Under the pieces are notes generated by a model that searched no databases, had not been told where the DNA came from, and saw only the letters and a program-made list of their open reading frames with translations. This document shows, one piece after another, positions 28,349-36,741 of a stretch of DNA of 64,000 nucleotides (its first letter is position 1; every line of letters begins with the position of its first letter). This stretch comes from Lachnospiraceae bacterium XBB1006 (lineage in GTDB: Bacteria; Bacillota; Clostridia; Lachnospirales; Lachnospiraceae). The stretch covers positions 62,001 to 126,000 of the forward strand of contig FOXT01000007.1 of NCBI GenBank assembly GCA_900115795.1, in the 5' to 3' direction. A program made the position numbers and the translations under genes.

Positions 28349-30445
28349 TTACATTTCTCGATATTTCTTTAATATTCGCATTACTTCCGGTATCGCTTCC
28401 AAAAAAACTTCCACACATTTTGGGTCAAATTGTTTTCCGCTGCCCTCCCGAATGATTTCTAAGGATTTCTCCACGGAAAAGGCTGGTTTATACACCCTCG
28501 GTGACGTCAATGCGTCAAAAACATCTGCCACTGCCATAATTCTGGCCGATAACGGAATTACCTGACCGTGCAGGCCTTCCGGATAGCCGCTACCATTCCA
28601 CCATTCGTGATGATATGCTGCCATGTTCCTGGCCTCTTTCAGATAATTTTGTCCATTTACTGTATCAATGGCACTTTCCATGATAATGCGTCCTGCTGTA
28701 GTATGTCCTTTCATCACTTCGAATTCTTCCTCGCTAAGCTTCCCCGGCTTGTTTAATATTGCATCTGGAATATTGATTTTTCCAATGTCATGAAGCGGTG
28801 CACTTGTCACCACATCAGTAATAAATTTGGGCGTCATCTTTTCTGCATAATACCCTTTCCGCTTCAACCCTTCCGCAATGATTTTGACATAGGCTGCCGT
28901 TTTTTGTACATGAAAGCCCGTGTCCGAATCCCGGTTTTCCACCAGATCCGCCATTGTGATAATCAAGCCATTTTGCATTTGTGCCGTGGCATTCGCCAAA
29001 TAGCGAATGCTACGCATCTGCTCCGAAGTTCCTGCTGCCATCTCACATATTGCTTTATACAATTGTTCTAATTCATCATCCGTTCGAATATCAAGCTTGC
29101 GCAGATTACGAACGGCCTCGTCCATTTGCTCCTGGTCCTTAACTCCTTCCACAAATTTCTGCGCACACTTAGCCATGCTGCCGATAGGATAAATCAGATA
29201 GTGTCCGGAAATGGTTTGACCATAGCCAAGTATCAGAATAAAAAATCCGGAAAACGCCAACATGGTATTTAATGCATAACGTCCTACGAATCCATTTTCT
29301 TCATCTGCTGCTAAATCTACGCAAACATAGGCCAAACATTGTCCATTCTCGTCAACAATCGGCTCAAAAGCCACGTTGTAATATCCGTCTTCTCGCTGAC
29401 AGGTAACAACCTCCATCTCTTTTCCTGCTAAAAGATCTTCTTTTTTAAGTTTGATGGTATCGTCATAGGAATACTTGTCTCCAATCATCCCTTCTTTTTG
29501 GAATGTCAAATCCGTACTAAGAATAACACGATATCCATCCTCTTCCATCTTGCACAGCTCAATTCGTTTTAGGGCTTCATACACATCCACCATATCTTCA
29601 AACAAGGTTACGGTTTCCTGATAACGGTCTCCGGTATAACTATCCGCTGCTCCCCCATCTTTTAAATACTTACCCACCAAATAGGAGCGGACATGCTTAC
29701 TTGCCATATTTGCAAATTTCTGTACCTGTTCCTTACTGACATCCATTTGGTTTTCACGATAGGTGCGCATACTAATCCAGCTCATAATAAGGCCTAATGA
29801 TAAAGCAGCTACTGTTAGCATAATTCCAAAACGCGCCCGCAACGATCCACCATTGGCAATGGCAAAATCATGTACCGCCTTTATTTCGTCATCCGACAGT
29901 GGCTTTTGCCTCCACCTGGCGTTCCAAATTTCCTGTCGTGTATCCTTTGGTATAATGCGCACAATGAAATAAACAAGAATGCAGGAAATCGACTTATCCA
30001 GCATGTGACTAATGAAATTAATTTCCAGTGCATTCAAGTTCAAACCTTCCCCATTATCCCCTAGCAGCCACATAAAAATACCGCCCATAACAGCGCTGAC
30101 AAATCCGAGACTCAATATCAATAACAGATAATTATATTTTATTTCATATTTTCGGTTTCGCACAAACCAGGCTGTCATAATGGCCATAGCCACGTTTACT
30201 AACGCATAATAAAAAGAATCCGGGTTCTGTATGCTGCACAATAAATTTGTCAATACTGCTGTTACAATTCCCGGAAAAATTCCTGCAAGGGCAGATGACA
30301 TAATTGTGCCCACTGTATCCAAGTACAATGACCAACCCAGATTCGTTACAACTGAATATAACGTAACATTTATCGCTATCCCGACGAAAACAATCGCCGC
30401 TCGTATACGTCTTTCCCGATTCATTTGCGGAAATAGAATACCCAT
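28349..30445 (-). CDS. HD-GYP phosphodiesterase with ECF-S-like membrane domain and extracellular sensor loop
   Basis: Residues 12-165 form about six membrane helices and look like an ECF transporter S component (LDTVGTIMSSALAGIFPGIV), possibly used as a ligand-binding sensor. After a helix near 205-225 an extracellular Cache-like segment (about 230-385) and a helix (390-412) lead to a HAMP-like region and an intact HD-GYP domain: GFHVQKTAAYVK, LHDIGKINIPDAILNKPGKL (552-571), YHHEWWNGSGYPEGL, ADVFDALTSPRVYK. It should hydrolyse cyclic di-GMP. GGGAGG lies before the ATG; TTGAAT, 16 bases, TAAAAT upstream is a possible promoter. First gene of the cassette. Confidence 0.88.
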   Translation of the reverse strand: MGILFPQMNRERRIRAAIVFVGIAINVTLYSVVTNLGWSLYLDTVGTIMSSALAGIFPGIVTAVLTNLLCSIQNPDSFYYALVNVAMAIMTAWFVRNRKYEIKYNYLLLILSLGFVSAVMGGIFMWLLGDNGEGLNLNALEINFISHMLDKSISCILVYFIVRIIPKDTRQEIWNARWRQKPLSDDEIKAVHDFAIANGGSLRARFGIMLTVAALSLGLIMSWISMRTYRENQMDVSKEQVQKFANMASKHVRSYLVGKYLKDGGAADSYTGDRYQETVTLFEDMVDVYEALKRIELCKMEEDGYRVILSTDLTFQKEGMIGDKYSYDDTIKLKKEDLLAGKEMEVVTCQREDGYYNVAFEPIVDENGQCLAYVCVDLAADEENGFVGRYALNTMLAFSGFFILILGYGQTISGHYLIYPIGSMAKCAQKFVEGVKDQEQMDEAVRNLRKLDIRTDDELEQLYKAICEMAAGTSEQMRSIRYLANATAQMQNGLIITMADLVENRDSDTGFHVQKTAAYVKIIAEGLKRKGYYAEKMTPKFITDVVTSAPLHDIGKINIPDAILNKPGKLSEEEFEVMKGHTTAGRIIMESAIDTVNGQNYLKEARNMAAYHHEWWNGSGYPEGLHGQVIPLSARIMAVADVFDALTSPRVYKPAFSVEKSLEIIREGSGKQFDPKCVEVFLEAIPEVMRILKKYREM

Positions 30446-30542
30446 AATCGCCTCCCACTTTTGCCTATGCTTCTAGTTCCATTTTATCATACTTTTTTTC
30501 CCATTCAAGAAAGCCGCTTTTTTATCATCATTTTTTAACATT

Positions 30543-31322
30543 TCATGTGGTCTCACTAAGACGATAACACCATATATTGCGTATCTGCTCCATGAGTAAG
30601 GTTATGTCCCAATGCTTTTCACTACGCTTTTTGCTATTCGGATCATGTACAACCACGTTTTCGTTTTCATCTATACCGCATAACACAATAAAATGTCCTT
30701 TCGTCGTGAAATCCCCCGGCCCAAGAATCACAATCATCGGTACACCATTTCTTAAATTTTGTAAAATCGCATCTTTCTCAAAGCGCTGTTCTCTGGCAAT
30801 CAGCCCCATTTCTCCAGCCATTCTTGTCATCATATCCCAACTCGTTCCGGTGCCAGCTACATAATACCCTTCCCGTTCTGCCTTTTTTGCAACCGTATAC
30901 GGATTGTAGTTGGTTTTGCCGGTTAGTCCGCTATAAACCATGGACAAACACGTTGGACCGCATCCATTAATGGCAATAAAACTATTTCCGTAATCCCGAT
31001 ATCCCCAACGCTCGTCCCACTGTAAAAACAGGGGGATTGTACCCCTTTTCACATCCTTCTTAATGCTGAGTTTCTTCGGATGCTTCTTATTTTCCTCGTA
31101 GTGAGAGACAAACTCCAACGTCTCTGGATTATTTTGATACAACTCCTGCAATTGTTCCGGCGCACTTTTGATATTAGACGCCGCTAAAAGTGATAATTTC
31201 CCTTTTTGATGCAACACGAACCCTGTCAGCATGCACAATAACAGTACCACGCTAACCAGGGTTCTTCTGATTCTTCTCAATTGTCTTGTTCTTTGTCTTT
31301 TTCTGATTTCCGCTCTTGTCAT
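30543..31322 (-). CDS. Membrane-anchored C39-like cysteine protease
   Basis: A 259-residue protein: a very basic N-terminus, one membrane helix (about 23-40), a linker, and a Peptidase_C39-like domain (about 95-255) with the catalytic Cys in INGCGPTCLSMVYSG, the His in TKGHFIVLCG and the Asp in VVHDPNSKK. The active site should face outside. GGAGG precedes the ATG. It lies 99 bases downstream of the VanRS-like genes on the same strand and may be under their control. Substrate unknown; candidates are peptides or cell wall peptides. Confidence 0.85.
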   Translation of the reverse strand: MTRAEIRKRQRTRQLRRIRRTLVSVVLLLCMLTGFVLHQKGKLSLLAASNIKSAPEQLQELYQNNPETLEFVSHYEENKKHPKKLSIKKDVKRGTIPLFLQWDERWGYRDYGNSFIAINGCGPTCLSMVYSGLTGKTNYNPYTVAKKAEREGYYVAGTGTSWDMMTRMAGEMGLIAREQRFEKDAILQNLRNGVPMIVILGPGDFTTKGHFIVLCGIDENENVVVHDPNSKKRSEKHWDITLLMEQIRNIWCYRLSETT

Positions 31323-31421
31323 AGTATCGCTCCTCCTCTATGCCTCTAGTATGACAAATTTTCGGAAATTCTTCTTTGCACCCTTCTAACATAATTCTTA
31401 CAATTTTCTTAAGATGCTACT

Positions 31422-32492
31422 TTATGGCAACGTTACCGTAAATATAATTCGTTCTTCAGCGCTATCACAAGTAATGGTCCCACCGTGCAAGGTCACGATT
31501 TCCTTACTTACCGCAAGCCCTAAACCGGTACCGCCGGTTTCCGAGGAACGTGAACCGTCCACCCGGAAAAACTGCTCAAACAAATGCGCTACTTTCTCCG
31601 GTGGAATGGTCTTTCCCCGATTCACTGTCGTTAATTGCATTCCTTTTTCTCCTGCTTTTTTTAGACTTATCAAAATTTCAGAATTGGAATAGCTGTAATT
31701 TGCAATATTTTTCAACAGATTATCAAAAACTCTCTCCATCTTATCCACATCGCATATTACTTCTACCTCTTCAAAATCCATGCGACAGGTCAACCCACGT
31801 TCGTGGAAAATTGGATAAAACTCCGTCACCATCTGGCGCAACATACGGGTCATATTCACCGTCTGCTTTTCCAAAACCATGTGGCTAAAGTTAAACCGCG
31901 TAATCTCAAAAAATTCATTGATTAACTCTTCTAATCGCAGAGATTTATTCAGCACAATTTCCTGATATTTCTCGCGAATTTCTTCCGGTAATGCCTTTTC
32001 TTCCGTCAAAAGCGTCAAATATCCAATCATAGATGTCAGTGGGGTTTTCAAATCATGTGCCATATACATAATCAAATCGTTTTTACGCTGATTGGCTTCG
32101 CTTTCCGCCTGCTTGGACAACTCCATTTCCATACTATATTGCTGTAATTGCATGTTTAATTCCGTTAATTCTTCCGGAATGTAACCGGTATCCACCGCTT
32201 CGGACTTCAGATGTTTTCGAATCTCCCATAAGCCATTACCAACACGTCGAAATTGCAAGTATGAAATGACAATTACACACACAACCATGTATAGGCTGAT
32301 TACCGGCAGCGCCATCTCTTTTAAAAAAATCAGAAATGGGTAAAGTGCTTCGGTTCCCGTCCATACATCGTGCACCCGCGTGCAATACCAAAATCCGATA
32401 CCAAATATGGCCAATGCAATCAACAAACACACCAATAAACGAACAATCAACCGCTGCAATAGGCGTTTCGCCAGTTCTTTCCTTTTGCCCAT
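31422..32492 (-). CDS. VanS-like sensor histidine kinase
   Basis: A 356-residue kinase with two membrane helices (about 17-38 and 55-80), a short extracellular loop of roughly 20 residues, a HAMP-like linker, the H-box MYMAHDLKTPLTSMIGYL typical of the VanS group, and a complete ATPase domain (DNLLKNIANYSY, GGTGLGLAVSKEI). The short loop suggests sensing within the membrane. Its ATG overlaps the regulator stop codon as TAATG. The resemblance is to the family only; no van resistance genes are nearby. Confidence 0.9.
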   Translation of the reverse strand: MGKRKELAKRLLQRLIVRLLVCLLIALAIFGIGFWYCTRVHDVWTGTEALYPFLIFLKEMALPVISLYMVVCVIVISYLQFRRVGNGLWEIRKHLKSEAVDTGYIPEELTELNMQLQQYSMEMELSKQAESEANQRKNDLIMYMAHDLKTPLTSMIGYLTLLTEEKALPEEIREKYQEIVLNKSLRLEELINEFFEITRFNFSHMVLEKQTVNMTRMLRQMVTEFYPIFHERGLTCRMDFEEVEVICDVDKMERVFDNLLKNIANYSYSNSEILISLKKAGEKGMQLTTVNRGKTIPPEKVAHLFEQFFRVDGSRSSETGGTGLGLAVSKEIVTLHGGTITCDSAEERIIFTVTLP

Positions 32493-33196
32493 TACGAATC
32501 CTCCAATTTATAGCCAACGCCCCAAACCGTCTTAATGAACTTTGGTTTGCGACTGTTTTCTTTCATTTTTTCACGAATGCGGGCAATATGTACGAACACG
32601 GTATTATTACTTTCATAATACTGCTCTTTCCACACTGCCTCAAATAATTCTTCTGACGTTACTGCCTGGTTCATGTGGCGGCACAAATATAGCAAAATAT
32701 CGAATTCTGTCGGTGTCAGTGCCAGATCTTCTCCATAAAGATGGCATGTGTGCTGGGTGTTATCCAACTCTAACCCTCGCACCTCATATAGTTCCGTTTC
32801 CGGTTCCTGTTTTAATCCTTGATTATATTGTCCGGCCCGTCGAAGCTGTCCCTTAACTCTGGCTATTAACTCCAACGGTATAAAAGGCTTCGTCAGATAA
32901 TCGTCTGCTCCCATAACAATGCCGTTAATCCGGTCCATTTCTTCCACCTTCGCTGTTAACATGATAATTGGAAAAAAGAAATCCTTCCGAATCTCGCGAC
33001 AAAGGGTGAATCCATCCATATCCGGCAACATAACGTCCAATATTGCCAGACTGATACCACCTTCCCGTACGCGTTTTAACGCATCTGTTGCATCGTAATA
33101 CTTAAACACACGATAACCTTCGTTCTGTAAATACACTTCCACCAGGTCGGCTATTTCCTTTTCATCATCTACGATTAGAATTTGTTGTTCTTTCAC
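32492..33196 (-). CDS. VanR-like response regulator (OmpR family)
   Basis: A 234-residue protein with a receiver domain (ILIVDDEKEIADL, phospho-Asp in LAILDVMLPDMDGF, KPFIPLELIARV) and a C-terminal OmpR winged helix (LALTPTEFDILLYLCRHMNQ, NTVFVHIARIREKM, IKTVWGVGYKLE). It starts with GTG at 33196 behind AGGAATAG, 11 bases after mazG, so it is probably carried on the mazG transcript. Partner of the kinase that follows. Confidence 0.92.
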   Translation of the reverse strand: MKEQQILIVDDEKEIADLVEVYLQNEGYRVFKYYDATDALKRVREGGISLAILDVMLPDMDGFTLCREIRKDFFFPIIMLTAKVEEMDRINGIVMGADDYLTKPFIPLELIARVKGQLRRAGQYNQGLKQEPETELYEVRGLELDNTQHTCHLYGEDLALTPTEFDILLYLCRHMNQAVTSEELFEAVWKEQYYESNNTVFVHIARIREKMKENSRKPKFIKTVWGVGYKLEDS

Positions 33197-33207
33197 GATG
33201 TCTATTC

Positions 33208-33678
33208 CTATAATCCTTTCCTCTCTCGTGCCTTCTCAATAAGTGTCTTTGCTTCCTTAAAAGCACCTGGCAGATACTCCGCCTGCCATTCTTTCCCCTT
33301 CTTCTCCTGTGCTTTAATTGCATCCCAAGCGGCATGCTGTTCTTCCACAGAGGCATAATTTACACCACTGAATACATGGGGATGACGGCGAATCATTTTC
33401 TCAGAAATCCCCTCTATCACCTCGTCAAAGGTAAAAAGCCCTTCTTCTTCGGCAATCACTGCATGAAACATCACCTGCAAAAGCAAGTCTCCCAGCTCTT
33501 CCTTCAAATTCTCCGGATTGCCGGTTTCAGACAGTATATTAATCCCGCTGATTACTTCTGCCGCCTCTTCAATACAGGCCGGCTTCAGACTCTCATGGGT
33601 CTGCACCTTATCCCAAGGGCAACCGTTTTCGCTGCGTAGGGTTTCTACTACTTCTTTTAATTTTTCTATCTTAGTCAT
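33208..33678 (-). CDS. mazG: Single-domain MazG nucleotide pyrophosphohydrolase
   Basis: A 156-residue MazG domain with the full signature ENGCPWDKVQTHESLKPACIEEAAEV, the metal-binding EELGDLLLQVMFHA and RRHPHVF. It hydrolyses nucleoside triphosphates to monophosphate and pyrophosphate, in house-cleaning. It is the single-domain form, shorter than E. coli MazG (two domains). Its start overlaps the end of the upstream phosphatase gene by eight bases. It is embedded among signalling and phosphatase genes. Confidence 0.92.
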   Translation of the reverse strand: MTKIEKLKEVVETLRSENGCPWDKVQTHESLKPACIEEAAEVISGINILSETGNPENLKEELGDLLLQVMFHAVIAEEEGLFTFDEVIEGISEKMIRRHPHVFSGVNYASVEEQHAAWDAIKAQEKKGKEWQAEYLPGAFKEAKTLIEKARERKGL

Positions 33679-34246
33679 GATTTTCGCTCCATGTTGGTAT
33701 TTCCTCTATCATTTTACATTCTTCGTCATTAAATGTAAACCGCACAATCCAAGGCATCACATCCTTGATCCGCAAAAAATCCTCATACCCAAATTCCGGA
33801 CGGTAATAATTAATAATGGTGCTGAGAGCAGTTCCATGAGTTCCGATTACAAGTGTTTTTCCGTCATTTTCTTTTAAAACATTTTGAAGAGCGCGGATAT
33901 TTCTCTCCTGCACCTCCCTTAAACACTCACCACCGCTTAGCTTATAGTCAAAATCCGACCACTGGCGCATGGCATATTCCCTGAAATTTTCCACCCAGGC
34001 ACCAACAGCCCGTTCTCGGAAATCAGTTTCTAATTGAATTTCCAAACCAACTTTATCTGTAAAATCTTTTATAGTATCAACCGCCCTTTTATAGGGGCTG
34101 GAATAGGCCACCTGAATTCCTTTATCTTTCAGGAATTCGGTGACCTTCTTCGCATCTTCCAGTCCCTTTGCGGTCAGCTCTCTTGTTAAATCATCATGAT
34201 TATCATAATTTGGCTCCGCATGCCGCACAAAGTAGATTGTTGTCAT
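33671..34246 (-). CDS. Histidine phosphatase family protein
   Basis: A 191-residue phosphoglycerate-mutase-like protein. The catalytic His is in YFVRHAEPNYDN (RHA rather than the commoner RHG), the conserved Arg in SSPYKRAVDTI, an acidic EFR-like block in DFRERAVGAW, and the second His in LVIGTHGTALSTI. Small cytoplasmic phosphatase of unknown substrate. It overlaps mazG and is three bases behind the YbjQ gene. Confidence 0.87.
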   Translation of the reverse strand: MTTIYFVRHAEPNYDNHDDLTRELTAKGLEDAKKVTEFLKDKGIQVAYSSPYKRAVDTIKDFTDKVGLEIQLETDFRERAVGAWVENFREYAMRQWSDFDYKLSGGECLREVQERNIRALQNVLKENDGKTLVIGTHGTALSTIINYYRPEFGYEDFLRIKDVMPWIVRFTFNDEECKMIEEIPTWSENHD

Positions 34247-34248
34247 TT

Positions 34249-34569
34249 TTACTTATCACCTACAAATTTCACTGCTGTCCCGTAAACCATAATCTCACTG
34301 GCTCCCTGCATTACTGCGGATGAAGCGTAACGTACATTAATAACCGCATCCGCGCCAAGGGTAACCGCCTGGTCTACCATACGTTTGGTTGCAATGGAAC
34401 GTGCTTCCTCCATCATTTCGGTATAACCCTTTATTTCACCACCCACGATGGTCTTCATACCGGCCATAAAATCCTTACCGATATGCTTGGACTGCACAAT
34501 ACCTCCCTGCACAATACCTAAATCCTCAATTTCTTTTCCCGGAACATAATCAATACTTAGAAGCTTCAT
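34249..34569 (-). CDS. YbjQ/UPF0145 family protein
   Basis: A 106-residue protein of the family once called heavy-metal-binding (DUF74), with VPGKEIEDLGIVQGG at the start, and ARSIATKRMVDQAVTLGADAVINVRY and SEIMVYGTAVKF later. Members form pentamers; their role is unclear. GGAGGAGAAG precedes the ATG, which lies 20 bases inside the end of the upstream MerR gene, so expression is tied to that regulator. Confidence 0.9.
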   Translation of the reverse strand: MKLLSIDYVPGKEIEDLGIVQGGIVQSKHIGKDFMAGMKTIVGGEIKGYTEMMEEARSIATKRMVDQAVTLGADAVINVRYASSAVMQGASEIMVYGTAVKFVGDK

Positions 34570-35194
34570 TTTCTTCTCCTCCTTTAATCTCTTTTAATCG
34601 AAGAACCAATGCCACTAGAATCCCAACCACAGGAATTCCTGCCGATACCGTTACCAAAAAGATTACCCATACCGGAATATCCGGATCCTGATGTGCTCCC
34701 CACCAGAAAAGTCCCAAGAAAATGCCGATAAATAAAATCACAACACTCCCAGCAACAATGGATGCCACACTTTTCTGCCGTTGATCTTTTTTTCGAACAT
34801 CGACCATTGCATGCCCCTCCTTTTCCATCTGATTTCCCTGAGTCAGATAGACGGCAAATGTCTCATCCCGAAAGTCCACTCGGTTACGAATCATCTGCTC
34901 GCAAAGGTTCTTGTTTCTGGTAATCGCTGTCTGTTTTTCGACAAGTCGATTTCGCTGTACTTCAAGGATATCCTGAAACGTCTTTTCGTCATTTAATAAC
35001 TGTCGAATTTCTTCAATGGATATGTCCATCATCCGTAGCATCTTGATGGTTTTTAAAATATGAACATCTTCCTCCGAATAATTTCGGTAGCCATTGGATT
35101 GATCACGATCAGGATGTAGCAACCCCTGCTCTTCATAGAAGCGAATATTCTTTTTTGTGATTCCAACTTGACTTTCCACTTCGTTAATCTTCAT
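34550..35194 (-). CDS. MerR family regulator with C-terminal membrane helices
   Basis: A 214-residue protein. Residues 1-70 are a MerR winged helix (MKINEVESQVGITKKNIRFY, RNYSEEDVHILKTIKML), residues 75-120 the dimer coiled coil, then two membrane helices (about 142-165 and 175-200) separated by an Asp/Pro loop. Membrane-attached MerR proteins are uncommon; the tail probably senses a membrane or cell wall signal. It has its own promoter with a palindrome in the spacer (35223-35246), as for auto-regulated MerR genes, and heads the merR-ybjQ-phosphatase-mazG-vanRS run. Confidence 0.9.
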   Translation of the reverse strand: MKINEVESQVGITKKNIRFYEEQGLLHPDRDQSNGYRNYSEEDVHILKTIKMLRMMDISIEEIRQLLNDEKTFQDILEVQRNRLVEKQTAITRNKNLCEQMIRNRVDFRDETFAVYLTQGNQMEKEGHAMVDVRKKDQRQKSVASIVAGSVVILFIGIFLGLFWWGAHQDPDIPVWVIFLVTVSAGIPVVGILVALVLRLKEIKGGEENEASKY

Positions 35195-35222
35195 CTTCTG
35201 CCTCCTGGTAGGATTATCCTAT

Positions 35223-35246
35223 ACCCTCCACCAAGTGGAAGGTCAA
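35223..35246 (-). promoter_or_regulatory. MerR-type promoter and operator
   Basis: Minus strand TTGACC (35241-35246) is followed by an imperfect palindrome ACCTTCCAC-TTG-GTGGAGGGT that fills the spacer; TATAGG lies at 17 bases or TAGGAT at 19. A palindrome between the -35 and -10 boxes and a long spacer are hallmarks of promoters activated by twisting through a MerR dimer, here probably the gene's own product. Confidence 0.8.
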
Positions 35247-35263
35247 GTATTTTCACGATATTT

Positions 35264-35303
35264 TAAAAAAATGCCGAACAGAACTCACTACTCTACCCGG
35301 CAT
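35264..35303 (-). terminator. Rho-independent terminator after the HIT gene
   Basis: ATGCCG pairs with CGGCAT (35271-35303) with a partly pairable interior, and the minus strand continues with a run of T residues. It ends the rhomboid-flavodoxin-HIT transcript ahead of the MerR promoter. Confidence 0.75.
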
Positions 35304-35310
35304 TCTTCTT

Positions 35311-35724
35311 TTACTTTAATTTGCTGAAAATCTCATCCATCTCCGCATCCGCAACTTCCGCATGATTCCAAATCAGTTTCTCCTGATTATGATCTCCGAT
35401 GTAACGCGGAATCAAATGCAAATGAAAATGTTTCACTGTCTGATTTGCTGCCTCCCCGTTATTCTGAACGATATTTAATCCGTCGCAAGAAAGGGCATCC
35501 TTCATTTTCGTTGCAATCGTTTGTGCCAGTGGCATCATCTTGGTTGCCTCTTCCTCGCCCAATGTAAATAAATCATCAAAATGGTTCTTCGGAATAATCA
35601 GGCAATGACCTTTCTCTGCCGGTTCAATGTCCATGATAACACGAAACAGCTCATCTTCATAAACCGTTCTTGACGGAATTTCTCCCCCTGCAATTTTGCA
35701 AAAAATACAATCGTCTTTTCTCAT
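35311..35724 (-). CDS. HIT family nucleotide hydrolase
   Basis: A 137-residue HIT protein with CIFCKIAGGEIPSRTVYED, DIEPAEKGHCLIIPKNH, QNNGEAANQTVKHFHLHLIP (the histidine triad HFHLH). It acts on purine nucleotide phosphoramidates or AMP-lysine type substrates. The two cysteines in CIFC could bind zinc. AGGAGG lies upstream; it is 15 bases behind the flavodoxin gene. Confidence 0.93.
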   Translation of the reverse strand: MRKDDCIFCKIAGGEIPSRTVYEDELFRVIMDIEPAEKGHCLIIPKNHFDDLFTLGEEEATKMMPLAQTIATKMKDALSCDGLNIVQNNGEAANQTVKHFHLHLIPRYIGDHNQEKLIWNHAEVADAEMDEIFSKLK

Positions 35725-35739
35725 AGCAATCCTCCTGTC

Positions 35740-36741
35740 CTATTTGTCTTCCGTAAAAATAAATAATCTATCCAAGTTACGAAGTACCTTGAAGTCACCT
35801 TTTGCTGACATGGCACCGGTCATGAACGCCTTCTGGAACGTCATACGTCCTTCCAGAATATTCTCAAGCACATCCACCGATACCTTAATGAATTCATCCA
35901 CTTCGCTTTCCTGCCCATAATAGCAATCAAGTACACCATTGGTAATACGCAAAATCAACGGTTTACGCTTTCCTTCAATCATCAATGAGTAGGTAGCATC
36001 GCAGTCATGCTGCGAAACAAAATGCGACTCAAATTCGATCACATAGGCATTTTCTTCATCTAGTGCACTTTCACCGATTTTACTCTTAAACATATCGGCC
36101 AGTTCTGCCAAATCCGCTTTCTGTTTTCTTACGTACTCGTCATCCGATACGTATTTCGACAATTGCTCGCTTTCCTGCGGGGTTAACTCCAGCTGACCCT
36201 TCTTTGCTACCGTTCTTGTTACTGCCTGTGAAGAACTCGGCAAGCTCTTAATCTTCTGCGAAATGGTACGATAAAGATTTTCCGCCTTCTTTTCAATAAT
36301 CAAATTGAAATCTTCATTCATCTGGAAGGTAAGCAAATCCTCCACATATCCGTTTAAACCACTGCACGGAAGTCCTCCAAGTGTGTCCCATGCCCCAACC
36401 AGCGTCACATAGGCCTCTCGCTCACCGTAAGTCGTCGACATAACCACGGGCTGCATATAAATCTGACGAATTTTCTCTTTATCCGCATACAACCAACATG
36501 CGTCCAAAAACTGATGCATATACCCACCAATTCCTAACCACTCTACCGTCGTAGCAAAAATAACACCATCCGCATCTTTCATCGTTTGCGGAAGCGTCGC
36601 TATGCTATTCTTATTCTCGTAAATGTTGTAGCGTTCTACCTTTACACGCAACTCCTCTAAGACCTCTGTCATCTTATCCATAACATAAATGGTTGGATCG
36701 TCTAGCAGACCTCGTCCACCGTAGTAAATATTAATCTTCAT
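35740..36741 (-). CDS. Flavodoxin-like protein fused to an SCP2 domain
   Basis: A 333-residue two-domain protein. Residues 1-180 look like an NADPH-dependent FMN reductase/flavodoxin (YYGGRGLLDDPTIYVMDKM, ADGVIFATTVEWLGIGGYM), residues 190-225 a linker, and 225-333 an SCP2 sterol-carrier fold (LEGRMTFQKAFMTGAMSAKG, RNLDRLFIF). SCP2 domains bind hydrophobic ligands, so a redox reaction on a lipid-like substrate is possible. The start overlaps the rhomboid gene by 11 bases; the Cys in GGLPCSGLNG is a candidate active residue. Confidence 0.82.
   Translation of the reverse strand: MKINIYYGGRGLLDDPTIYVMDKMTEVLEELRVKVERYNIYENKNSIATLPQTMKDADGVIFATTVEWLGIGGYMHQFLDACWLYADKEKIRQIYMQPVVMSTTYGEREAYVTLVGAWDTLGGLPCSGLNGYVEDLLTFQMNEDFNLIIEKKAENLYRTISQKIKSLPSSSQAVTRTVAKKGQLELTPQESEQLSKYVSDDEYVRKQKADLAELADMFKSKIGESALDEENAYVIEFESHFVSQHDCDATYSLMIEGKRKPLILRITNGVLDCYYGQESEVDEFIKVSVDVLENILEGRMTFQKAFMTGAMSAKGDFKVLRNLDRLFIFTEDK

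Noticed and set aside
30543-33196. A vancomycin resistance locus
   Set aside because: Only VanR/VanS-like regulators are present; no vanH, ligase or vanX-type gene is in the neighbourhood.
34249-35194. A mercury or metal resistance operon
   Set aside because: The MerR protein lacks the conserved cysteines of metal sensors, and YbjQ proteins are not proven metal binders.
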